This document shows positions 1-5,272 of a DNA stretch of 8,971 bases, piece after piece (position 1 is the stretch's first letter; each line of letters begins with the position of its first letter). Both the position numbers and the translations under genes were made by a program. The notes under the pieces were generated by a model. That model saw only the letters and a program-made list of their open reading frames with translations. It was not told the origin of the DNA and did not search any database. The stretch covers positions 1 through 8,971 of the forward strand of contig JAOZTL010000104.1 in NCBI GenBank assembly GCA_029942205.1, in the 5' to 3' direction. The stretch comes from Bacteroidales bacterium. GTDB taxonomy: Bacteria; Bacteroidota; Bacteroidia; Bacteroidales; JAOZTL01.

Positions 1-61
1 TCTTAAATAAAATTAAGAATGAGTAAAGTCACTACTTTTTTACGCTATCAATTATCTGTCT

Positions 62-83
62 GTCATTTTGTTTCGAAAATGAC
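62..83. repeat. Perfect 8-bp inverted repeat (possible terminator or operator)
   Basis: GTCATTTT, loop GTTTCG, AAAATGAC: a perfect 8-bp stem with a 6-base loop. It is AT-rich, and neither strand has a convincing U-tract after it. It could be a regulator site or a weak terminator. GTCATTTT recurs at 165-172, where only GTCAT is mirrored (179-183). Role unknown. Confidence 0.4.
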
Positions 84-133
84 TTATGGCTACGAATACG
101 TGTATTGTATTAGACGTTTTATAGTACTTTTTT

Positions 134-157
134 TTACTTGACAATCTTATCAAGTAA
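134..157. repeat. Perfect 8-bp inverted repeat with 8-base spacer
   Basis: TTACTTGA, CAATCTTA, TCAAGTAA. The arms match perfectly over 8 bp with an 8-base spacer, and the centre-to-centre spacing of about 16 bp would suit a dimeric transcription factor. This is a structural observation only. Confidence 0.35.
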
Positions 158-182
158 ATATTTCGTCATTTTCCGTACATGA

Positions 183-190
183 CAAATCTA
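183..190 (-). promoter_or_regulatory. Candidate -7 promoter element pointing left
   Basis: The minus strand reads TAGATTTG, an exact match to the Bacteroidota -7 consensus TAnnTTTG. A TTTG lies 13 bases upstream (204-207), which is shorter than the roughly 19-20 usual for the -33 element. If real, it would transcribe a gene beyond the left edge with a long leader containing the inverted repeats at 62-157. Confidence 0.25.
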
Positions 191-292
191 CGTTAAAAAC
201 TGACAAAGATTATCGTTTATTTTCCAGATTCTTTCTTTTTTCAGTAATATTAATGTTATCTTTTGATACAAATGAATAAATAGAAGACCTTG

Positions 293-320
293 AGCAACAT
301 CAGAAAGATCGAAAACCTTA
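293..320 (-). repeat. Dispersed palindromic repeat, copy 1 (contains stop codon of the lipoprotein gene)
   Basis: Read on the minus strand it starts with TAAGGTTTTCGATCTT and continues TCTGATGTTGCT. The initial TAA is the stop codon of the gene ending at 318. Stem AAGGTT/GATCTT pairs through two G-U wobbles when transcribed with that gene, and a short T-rich stretch follows, so it could act as a weak Rho-independent terminator. An extra half-copy, GAAGACCTT, lies next to it at 283-291. Confidence 0.75.
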
Positions 321-1454
321 TTTTTTATCTAAAAACAGAATTGTTTCTTCCAATTGCGTTTTTGTATCCATATTTTTTTCTACTGCAAGTGCCGCTTTCA
401 AATCAGCAATTGCCCAAGTATATTCAGCTTCTTTCAACAAGAACGCTGCATGCTTACGTACTCGTGCATCGCTATCACGCAGCAAACCGATATTCCAGCG
501 AACAGCAGGACGTGAACGAATTTCATACAAATTACTCATAGATTCCATTTGAATTTCGGGACTTCCTTCTACCAATTTCCAGAAATTTTCTTTTTCGTAA
601 GTTTTCCGTGCATTATCAAACAAAATGGCTGAGTCATTTAATTCAGGCTTTACCCATTTGGAGTCATACGAAATTCGTTCATTATTGGTCGAGAAACGCA
701 CCATGCGAGGAACCATCCAGCGCATTCCTGGTGTTGCTTCGGGATGCCCTGCAACGATACTGATTGCTCCTTTCCCATATTTTTCTATTAGTAAAAACGT
801 TTTGCCTGGCGTAATTCCCGAGGGTATCCCCACGTTTGGATGAATATCGGTTTTGTAACGCCCTAGTTCGGTATAAGTCATCTGCAAGCTATCCACGGGA
901 GCTAAAATAGGACCATCGTAATATTGCAAAAAGAGACTCTGCCCTACCAACTCAGGAAATAGCTCTTCGCCTTTTTCGTTCAATGTAAATTCGACCAAGC
1001 CACGCCCTCTGGCATAATGCGCTCTATCGATATTTTTGGCACTAGCCATAGCCAAGCTCGGGTAAGTGGGCGTACTACTAAGCAAATAGCCGCCTGCACA
1101 AATTCCGATGACGGCTTTATTTTCTTGTTTTGCAAAACTACGAACTGCCTCTTGGGCTAATTTGCCTAAATTATTCAGTTCTTTACTGCCGCTACCGCCT
1201 GGGAAAATAATGGCATCATAAGCATCCAATTTGCCTGCTACCATGTCGCTTGCATGTATTACTGACGGTGCTATTCCGCTGTCTATTTTCAATGCTTCCA
1301 TCGTTTCGAGTACGCAAGTTACGCTCGCACCATCGCCGTCAAAAACTCCTACAACGATCTTTTGTTCCGTATTTTCTTCCGTATCGCTTAACTCTGCCTG
1401 CGAACATGAAAAAAACATACTCGCTAAGGCTATTAATAAAATTAATTGTTTCAT
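318..1454 (-). CDS. BPL_N-type (class-I glutamine amidotransferase-like) lipoprotein with HEAT-like C-terminus
   Basis: 378-residue predicted lipoprotein. Residues 1-17 form a lipoprotein signal (MKQLILL... FFSC) with the acylated cysteine at C17, so it is probably anchored in the periplasm or outer membrane. Residues about 32-255 form a class-I glutamine amidotransferase-like fold close to the BPL_N (biotin-protein-ligase N-terminal-like) family: FPGGSG at 84-89, nucleophile elbow GICAGG with Cys119, and GHPE with His237 and Glu239, so a full Cys-His-Glu triad is visible. Residues about 318-378 (RDSDARVRKHAAFLL onward) resemble one or two HEAT-type helical repeats, often used for protein contacts. 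Whether it is an amidase, a peptidase or non-enzymatic is unknown. It is monocistronic, with a palindromic repeat 14 bases before the ATG and another whose first triplet is the stop codon. The start is set by the signal peptide. Confidence 0.8.
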   Translation of the reverse strand: MKQLILLIALASMFFSCSQAELSDTEENTEQKIVVGVFDGDGASVTCVLETMEALKIDSGIAPSVIHASDMVAGKLDAYDAIIFPGGSGSKELNNLGKLAQEAVRSFAKQENKAVIGICAGGYLLSSTPTYPSLAMASAKNIDRAHYARGRGLVEFTLNEKGEELFPELVGQSLFLQYYDGPILAPVDSLQMTYTELGRYKTDIHPNVGIPSGITPGKTFLLIEKYGKGAISIVAGHPEATPGMRWMVPRMVRFSTNNERISYDSKWVKPELNDSAILFDNARKTYEKENFWKLVEGSPEIQMESMSNLYEIRSRPAVRWNIGLLRDSDARVRKHAAFLLKEAEYTWAIADLKAALAVEKNMDTKTQLEETILFLDKK

Positions 1455-1468
1455 TTTTCTATCATTTG

Positions 1469-1495
1469 TAAGGTCATCGACCTTAAGTTGTTAAA
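1469..1495 (+). repeat. Dispersed palindromic repeat, copy 2 (leader of the lipoprotein gene)
   Basis: TAAGGTCATCGACCTTA at 1469-1485 is a perfect 7-bp palindrome (arms TAAGGTC/GACCTTA, loop ATC). It is followed by AGTTGTT, a degenerate version of the family tail TTTGATGTTGC. In the sense of the minus-strand lipoprotein gene it is the reverse orientation of the copy at that gene's stop, ending 14 bases before the ATG. Upstream on the minus strand, TAAATTTT (1493-1500) matches TAnnTTTG with one mismatch, so the hairpin may sit at the very 5' end of the mRNA. Confidence 0.75.
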
Positions 1496-1685
1496 ATTTA
1501 ATCCTAACTATTTATCCCTAATCACAACCCTACTAAATTATCTATTGAAAAAAGACATGAATAATCTTATTAAGTAGGTCGAAAACCTTACTCAATTAAT
1601 AATAAACAGTTAGTAATTTACTTTCGCCTTGTTTATTACAATAGTTCACACCAGTGTGTAAACAACATCAAAAAGGTCAAAAACC
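1486..1685. other. Intergenic spacer between the lipoprotein and Ntn-hydrolase genes
   Basis: AT-rich spacer bounded by inverted copies of the dispersed repeat (1469 on the plus strand, 1688 on the minus strand) with a third copy inside at 1574-1590. It also has TGAAAAAAGAC at 1546-1556, the same 11-mer as at 5262-5272. On the plus strand TACTTTCG (1619-1626) resembles TAnnTTTG with one mismatch and points toward the Ntn-hydrolase stop, that is, away from the gene that would need a promoter here. No ORF of note. Confidence 0.5.
1574..1590 (-). repeat. Dispersed palindromic repeat, copy 3 (core only)
   Basis: The minus strand reads TAAGGTTTTCGACCTAC: the same core as the other copies with a G-U wobble, but without the TTTGATGTTGC tail. 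It lies within a spacer and does not touch a gene end. Confidence 0.6.
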
Positions 1686-1688
1686 TTA
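1645..1688 (-). repeat. Dispersed palindromic repeat, copy 4, with second palindrome (contains stop codon)
   Basis: The minus strand reads TAAGGTTTTTGACCTT then TTTGATGTTG and TTTACACACTGGTGTGAA. The first triplet TAA is the stop codon of the Ntn-hydrolase gene. The first hairpin (AAGGTT/GACCTT, one G-U pair) is followed directly by a T-run and would make a plausible intrinsic terminator for that gene. A second palindrome, CACAC-CA-GTGTG at 1647-1658, follows. A matching second palindrome occurs at 4016-4031. Confidence 0.75.
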
Positions 1689-2921
1689 CAATTTCATATC
1701 AAAACTTTTCGCATACGTTTTTCTAACATACTGATCCAGCCAGTTGTAATACTGCTTTATTTCCGATTGCGAAATTTTACCATTACGCCAAGTGTTTAAT
1801 TTTTCATACGTTTGTTTGAAAATTTCGTTTTCGTAAGGTGCTAAAAGCTGCATCATCCCTGTTTTATCTGCATTCACCAAGGTATTTACATTGATGTAGT
1901 AAGCTTCATTTTTACCCCAACGGATAGGCAAACAGTTTTTCTTTAATTGCAATGCCGCATGACAAATTGGCGAGTCATCTAATTCTTTTTTATAACGGAG
2001 CAATTCGGGAATATCTTTTCCGCCTTTTATCCAAGTAGGTATAACAACCGACGTTAGTGGAAATCCAACAACCGCCCAAAGTGTGGTGTAATCAGGCGAT
2101 TCACCTTTTTTGACACCTTCCACTACTACCGACGACGATGAACCTGTGCGAGGAATGAAATCACGAAAGTGGTGATACGCAGGCGTATTAGCAGGTAAAT
2201 GGCGATAATCGAAAAGTAAATCATCACCTGTAAGTGAATGTTTTAAGCTATGCGATATATTTTGAAGAATGTATTGTGCATTAAATTTATTTGTCGAAAA
2301 GCCTTCATAAAATAATTTATCGGCCGTGCGATAGCGAATGTAACCACTCCCCAAACCAATTTTGCCTGTATAGGAATAATTGGCTCGTATAATATAACCA
2401 AAAGGTGCTATGGCAGGGTCGTTTACATCTATTTTCTCAAATTTACGATGCCCCAATTCATAATACGCTGCTCCGCCATCGGCATCAATCACACCAAAAT
2501 TTGCTTCCAAACCCGTAGGTAGTGCCAATTCGGATAATAGTTTCTCAAAATCAGCTAAATTGGCACAATTAGCCAATGCTTTTTTCATTATTCGTCCTTC
2601 TAATCCTGTTAATTTTGCGGTATCGCCTGCATTCAAATTATACGATGCCGAATTCATAATCGCAAAGCCTTCACTATTCATCCCGATCCAAACACTTTTG
2701 TGCTTATAATCTTTTGAATTGATTAAACCCATGTAAGTATACTTTCCTTCGGTAAAATAATGAATACTATTATTCACTGACCAAGTATCACGATGTTTCC
2801 AAAGTAAAGGACGACCATCGACCGTATATTTTCCTGATATAATGGCAGTAGTACATGCTTCTATATTCCAACTGGAAAATACAAATGCTACTAATAAAAA
2901 TAATATGCTAATCTTTTTCAT
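1686..2921 (-). CDS. Secreted Ntn-hydrolase, choloylglycine hydrolase / C45 acyltransferase-like
   Basis: 411 residues. The N-terminal 22 residues are a Sec signal peptide (MKKISILFLLVAFVFSS, ending IEA). The mature protein would begin exactly at Cys23 in CTTAIISGKYTVDGRPLLWKH. An N-terminal Cys followed by a GRPLLWKHRD-like stretch is the hallmark of N-terminal-nucleophile hydrolases of the choloylglycine hydrolase / acyl-CoA:isopenicillin-N acyltransferase (C45) group, which cleave or form amide bonds of acyl conjugates. Here signal peptidase, rather than autocatalysis, would expose the nucleophile. Further family-like segments are NSEGFAIMNSASYN (about 82-95) and TGSSSSVVVEGV (about 261-272). 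Substrate is unknown, and bile-salt hydrolase should not be assumed. It is monocistronic. The stop is the first triplet of a palindromic repeat, and a degenerate hairpin GGAA-TTG-TTCC lies upstream of the ATG. Confidence 0.78.
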   Translation of the reverse strand: MKKISILFLLVAFVFSSWNIEACTTAIISGKYTVDGRPLLWKHRDTWSVNNSIHYFTEGKYTYMGLINSKDYKHKSVWIGMNSEGFAIMNSASYNLNAGDTAKLTGLEGRIMKKALANCANLADFEKLLSELALPTGLEANFGVIDADGGAAYYELGHRKFEKIDVNDPAIAPFGYIIRANYSYTGKIGLGSGYIRYRTADKLFYEGFSTNKFNAQYILQNISHSLKHSLTGDDLLFDYRHLPANTPAYHHFRDFIPRTGSSSSVVVEGVKKGESPDYTTLWAVVGFPLTSVVIPTWIKGGKDIPELLRYKKELDDSPICHAALQLKKNCLPIRWGKNEAYYINVNTLVNADKTGMMQLLAPYENEIFKQTYEKLNTWRNGKISQSEIKQYYNWLDQYVRKTYAKSFDMKL

Positions 2922-2946
2922 AATTATTTGTTTTATTTATTTGTAG

Positions 2947-2962
2947 TAAGGAATTGTTCCAA
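2947..2962 (+). repeat. Degenerate copy of the palindromic repeat (leader of the Ntn-hydrolase gene)
   Basis: TAAGGAATTGTTCCAA has the family ends TAAGG and CC, but the inner stem is GGAA/TTCC instead of GGTC/GACC, so base-pairing is kept with different bases. It lies 25 bases upstream of the minus-strand ATG at 2921, in the same place and orientation as the leader copies of the lipoprotein gene and nadC. It may be a covarying copy or a chance palindrome. Confidence 0.35.
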
Positions 2963-2993
2963 AATAACTTGACGGTTTTAACTTGTTAAAAAA

Positions 2994-3020
2994 CAAAATA
3001 ACGTCGTTTAAAATTGTCAA
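2994..3020 (-). promoter_or_regulatory. Possible promoter for the Ntn-hydrolase gene within an inverted repeat
   Basis: On the minus strand TTGAC (3016-3020) is followed by TTATTTTG (2994-3001), a near match to TAnnTTTG. A second TTATTTTG lies nearer the gene at 2961-2968. TTGACGGTTTTAAC (2969-2982) and GTTTAAAATTGTCAA (3006-3020) form an imperfect inverted repeat around an inner TTGTT/AACAA dyad (2983-2996), so this may also be an operator or hairpin. Weak evidence. Confidence 0.25.
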
Positions 3021-3039
3021 TTTATTCCATCACAATCCC

Positions 3040-3067
3040 TAAGGTCTTCGACCTATTTTGATATTGC
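3040..3067 (+). repeat. Dispersed palindromic repeat, copy 5 (overlaps the end of nadC)
   Basis: TAAGGTCTTCGACCTA then TTTTGATATTGC. It overlaps the last four codons and the TAG stop of nadC (minus strand), so its tail encodes the C-terminal residues AISK. Orientation relative to the gene is opposite to that of the copies at the other stop codons. Stem AGGTC/GACCT with loop TTC. Confidence 0.75.
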
Positions 3068-3901
3068 TTTTAGGCTTAAATCTAAACTGCTGATTTGGTG
3101 GGTCAATGCACCTACCGACACATAATCGACACCAGCCAAAGCATAGCTACGGATGGTTTCGAGCCTAATTTGTCCCGACGATTCGGTTTCATACCGTTTA
3201 TTGATAAGCTCTACGGCTATTTTGCTTTGTTCGGGCGTAAAATTATCGAGCATAATCCTGTCTACCTTGCCATAATCGAGTACTTGATTCAGCTCGTCCA
3301 TATTTCTTACTTCAATTTCTATTTTCAAGTTTCGCTGCTCTGCTTTCAGGTACTTTTGTGTCGATTCAATGGCTTGTGAAATACCACCTGCAAAATCCAC
3401 GTGATTGTCTTTTATCATAATCATATCAAACAATCCGAAACGATGGTTTTCTCCTCCTCCTATTTTAACGGCCATTTTTTCGAGCATTCGCATACCTGGC
3501 GTTGTTTTTCGTGTGTCTAACACTTTGGTCGCCAGCCCTTCTAGTTCTTTAACATAGCGGTTGGTTTCTGTCGCAATGCCACTCATTCGTTGTATGATGT
3601 TTAAAACCAAACGCTCGGCCAATAAAATCCGTTGACTGTTTCCTTGAACTCGAAAAGCAATGTCGCCCTTTTTTATAGCCACACCATCGGCTAATAAAAT
3701 ATCTACTCGTAAATTGGGATCGATCAATTCAAAGACTCGCTTGGCTATCTCGATGCCTGCCAAAATACCGTCCTGTTTTACTAATAACTGGCTCGTTCCT
3801 TCTTTGTGTGCAGGAATACATGCTAGCGAAGTGTGATCGCCATCGCCAATGTCTTCTTTTATTGCTAATCGAATAAATTCGTCTAATTGTGTTTTGTCCA
3901 T
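3053..3901 (-). CDS. nadC: Quinolinate phosphoribosyltransferase (nicotinate-nucleotide pyrophosphorylase, carboxylating)
   Basis: 282 residues, the usual length for NadC. It converts quinolinate and PRPP to nicotinate mononucleotide, CO2 and pyrophosphate in cytoplasmic de novo NAD synthesis. Family landmarks: EDIGDGDHTS (16-25), LNIIQRMSGIAT (100-111), DTRKTTPG with the PRPP/quinolinate-binding Arg and Lys (129-136), KIGGGENHRFGL (147-158), IKDNH (163-167), EIEVRN (195-200), DRIMLDNF (214-221) and the phosphate-binding SVGALTH (262-268). The fold is complete with no frameshift. nadA and nadB are not adjacent. A -7 element TATCTTTG lies 42-49 bases upstream of the ATG. One palindromic-repeat copy fills the leader and another supplies the last codons and stop. 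Confidence 0.97.
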   Translation of the reverse strand: MDKTQLDEFIRLAIKEDIGDGDHTSLACIPAHKEGTSQLLVKQDGILAGIEIAKRVFELIDPNLRVDILLADGVAIKKGDIAFRVQGNSQRILLAERLVLNIIQRMSGIATETNRYVKELEGLATKVLDTRKTTPGMRMLEKMAVKIGGGENHRFGLFDMIMIKDNHVDFAGGISQAIESTQKYLKAEQRNLKIEIEVRNMDELNQVLDYGKVDRIMLDNFTPEQSKIAVELINKRYETESSGQIRLETIRSYALAGVDYVSVGALTHQISSLDLSLKAISK

Positions 3902-3912
3902 TATGAATTTTG

Positions 3913-3939
3913 TAAGGTGTTCGCCCTTTTTGATGTTGC
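3913..3939 (+). repeat. Dispersed palindromic repeat, copy 6 (nadC leader)
   Basis: TAAGGTGTTCGCCCTT then TTTGATGTTGC. In the nadC sense (minus) the leader starts GCAACATCAAAAAGG and ends in ACCTTAC, 11 bases before the ATG. Two stem positions are mismatched, so the hairpin is weaker here than in other copies. Confidence 0.7.
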
Positions 3940-3942
3940 AAA

Positions 3943-3950
3943 CAAAGATA
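3943..3950 (-). promoter_or_regulatory. nadC -7 promoter element TATCTTTG
   Basis: Exact match to the Bacteroidota -7 consensus TAnnTTTG on the minus strand. Transcription would start a few bases downstream, almost exactly at the GCAACATC edge of repeat copy 6, making that repeat the whole 5' leader of nadC. A clear -33 TTTG is not visible. Confidence 0.5.
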
Positions 3951-3989
3951 AAAATTAATTCTTAATTTTTTGTGTATTTGAGTTTTTCT

Positions 3990-4031
3990 TAAGAGTTCAA
4001 GTTTTTTGATGCTGCTTACACACCTGTGTAA
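3990..4031 (+). repeat. Degenerate palindromic repeat with second palindrome, copy 7
   Basis: TAAGAGTTCAAGTTTT, then TTGATGCTGC and TTACACACCTGTGTAA. The core hairpin has decayed, but the tail and second palindrome (perfect arms TTACACA/TGTGTAA, 4016-4031) are clear. The second palindrome matches the one beside the copy at 1645-1688, which shows that the full element is bipartite and about 45 bases long. Confidence 0.6.
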
Positions 4032-4056
4032 AACCATTTCAATCAATAACTTATCG

Positions 4057-4081
4057 AACATGAAAAAGATCGAAGACCTTA
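4057..4081 (-). repeat. Dispersed palindromic repeat, copy 8 (upstream of the dehydrogenase)
   Basis: The minus strand reads TAAGGTCTTCGATCTT then TTTCATGTT. The stem pairs with one G-U wobble. It lies upstream of the dehydrogenase promoter, so it is not part of that mRNA if the promoter call at 4118 is right. Confidence 0.75.
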
Positions 4082-4117
4082 CTAAAAAAACGATAAGGTT
4101 TTTCAATTAATAAAGTG

Positions 4118-4125
4118 TACCTTTG
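4118..4125 (+). promoter_or_regulatory. -7 promoter element TACCTTTG for the dehydrogenase gene
   Basis: Exact match to TAnnTTTG, 62 bases upstream of the preferred ATG at 4188. TTTTT at 4099-4103 is a poor -33 candidate. It implies a leader of about 55 bases. Confidence 0.5.
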
Positions 4126-4187
4126 AACTAGGGTATTTGCCTCACTTTTGTATAATAATAATTCAAACACACACAACATTAAAGCAC

Positions 4188-5111
4188 ATGAAAAATAAAT
4201 GGACAACCGCAAATATTCCTAATTTAGAAGGAAAAATAATTATTGTAACTGGCGGTAACAGCGGTCTAGGCTACGAATCGGTAAAAGCATTGGCAGAAAA
4301 AGGTGCGGAAGTGATTTTGGCTAGCCGATCGGTAACTAAAGGAGAGGCAGCAAAAATACAAATTGGTACTACCAAAGGAAAAATTGAAATAATGCCTCTC
4401 GACTTGCAAGATTTTGCATCAATTAAACAATTTGCAAGCAATTTTATCAAAAAATACGATCGTTTGGATGTGCTTCTCAATAATGCAGGAATTATGACTA
4501 CACCTTATTTTAAAACCAAAGACAATCTGGAAGGACAAATGGGCACCAATCATTTTGGACATTTTATGCTAACAGGATTATTGTTTGATCGACTAAAAAA
4601 TACGCCTGAATCACGTGTTGTTAATGTAAGTAGCATGGCTCACAAACAAGGGAAAATGAATTTTGATAATCTTTTATTTGAAAACGGAAAAGGTTACAGT
4701 CCATTAAAATCTTATAGTCGTTCAAAACTATCCAACTTACTGTTTACCTACGAACTGCAACGAAAGATAGAAACGAATGCAATTAACAGCATGTCCGTTT
4801 CGGCTCACCCTGGCGTATCGAGTACAAATTTAAGCCGCCACCTCGAAAACAAATTCTTATTCAAAATTCTGAACCCAATCGTTCAGTTTTTTATTCAAAA
4901 TGCCGCACAAGGAGCGTTACCTCAAATACGTGCAGCCGTTGATAAACAAGTGAAAGGCGGAGAATATTATGGCCCTTCGGGATTTAATGAAATGACTGGC
5001 GACCCTGTTTTAGTCCAATCAAATAAAGCTTCGCACAACATGGAGCATGCTCATAAACTATGGAATATTTCAGAAAAAATAACAAATCTTCGTTTCTTTA
5101 CAAACGAATAA
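4188..5111 (+). CDS. Short-chain dehydrogenase/reductase (retinol-dehydrogenase/WWOX-like)
   Basis: 307 residues, NAD(P)-dependent classical SDR with a Rossmann fold. Cofactor-binding TGGNSGLG at 21-28, LDL at 71-73, NNAG at 98-101, NVSSMA with the catalytic Ser around 148-149, and the YSRSK active-site Tyr176/Lys180, then HPG at 207-209. The N-terminus (KWTTANIPNLEGK) and the length of about 300 residues with a C-terminal GGEYYGPSGFNEMTGDP stretch are typical of the RDH/WWOX/protochlorophyllide-reductase-like branch. Substrate unknown. An in-frame TTG at 4137 would add 17 residues not seen in the family, so I prefer the ATG at 4188. Promoter element TACCTTTG lies upstream. The TAA stop is the first triplet of a palindromic repeat. 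Monocistronic. Confidence 0.88.
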   Translation: MKNKWTTANIPNLEGKIIIVTGGNSGLGYESVKALAEKGAEVILASRSVTKGEAAKIQIGTTKGKIEIMPLDLQDFASIKQFASNFIKKYDRLDVLLNNAGIMTTPYFKTKDNLEGQMGTNHFGHFMLTGLLFDRLKNTPESRVVNVSSMAHKQGKMNFDNLLFENGKGYSPLKSYSRSKLSNLLFTYELQRKIETNAINSMSVSAHPGVSSTNLSRHLENKFLFKILNPIVQFFIQNAAQGALPQIRAAVDKQVKGGEYYGPSGFNEMTGDPVLVQSNKASHNMEHAHKLWNISEKITNLRFFTNE

Positions 5112-5142
5112 GATCTTCGACCTGATTGATGTTGCTTATGCA
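5109..5142 (+). repeat. Dispersed palindromic repeat, copy 9 (contains stop codon of the dehydrogenase)
   Basis: TAAGATCTTCGACCTG then ATTGATGTTGCTTATGCA. The TAA is the dehydrogenase stop codon. One stem pair (A-C) and the outermost pair are lost. The end TTGCTTATGCA (5132-5142) recurs on the minus strand just after the stop of the GldL-related gene (8069-8079). Confidence 0.75.
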
Positions 5143-5233
5143 ATTCTATAAATACATGATTAATTCTGTTCACTTAATTATACTTTATAAAATTAGAACT
5201 TACTGTTAATCAACTTGACAATTTATTGATTAC

Positions 5234-5272
5234 GTCTTTTTTCACAAGTGCACAAGCAACATGAAAAAAGAC
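5234..5272. repeat. Perfect 11-bp inverted repeat in the hydrolase leader region
   Basis: GTCTTTTTTCA (5234-5244) and TGAAAAAAGAC (5262-5272) are perfect reverse complements around a 17-base loop that contains GTGCAC. The right arm overlaps the next palindromic-repeat copy, so two alternative hairpins compete. It could be a leader attenuator or part of a larger mobile palindrome. Confidence 0.5.

Larger units (their letters stand above)
1..317. other. Non-coding AT-rich intergenic region with several inverted repeats
   Basis: I see no convincing gene here. The stretch is AT-rich with T runs and holds several short perfect inverted repeats: TCTTAA/TTAAGA at 1-18; GTCATTTT/AAAATGAC at 62-83 with a 6-base loop; AATAC/GTATT at 95-106; TTACTTGA/TCAAGTAA at 134-157; GTCAT/ATGAC at 165-183. 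On the minus strand TAGATTTG (183-190) matches the Bacteroidota -7 consensus TAnnTTTG exactly and would drive transcription leftward out of the window, but no good -33 element is visible. The right end (283-320) carries a copy of the dispersed palindromic repeat plus an extra half-arm, GAAGACCTT, at 283-291. It probably separates the lipoprotein gene at 318 from a gene beyond the left edge. Confidence 0.6.

Noticed and set aside
290..541. Plus-strand ORF of 83 codons at 290-541
   Set aside because: It lies opposite the 3' part of the lipoprotein gene and starts inside a repeat copy. The composition is not protein-like.
1686..2921. Naming the Ntn-hydrolase as bile salt hydrolase
   Set aside because: Only the general Ntn Cys motif is visible, and substrate-specific residues cannot be judged without an alignment.
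293..4081. The repeats as a CRISPR array
   Set aside because: Copies are separated by whole genes or irregular spacers, in alternating orientation, with no regular spacer length and no cas genes.
3729..4106. Minus-strand ORF of 125 codons overlapping the nadC start
   Set aside because: It overlaps nadC in another frame, is rich in Arg/Lys/Ile without a domain, and includes the promoter and repeats. It is a shadow of nadC.
4137..4187. TTG start at 4137 for the dehydrogenase
   Set aside because: The extra 17 residues do not fit SDR N-termini, the promoter -7 element is too close (12 bases), and the ATG at 4188 gives the typical KWTTANIPNL start.
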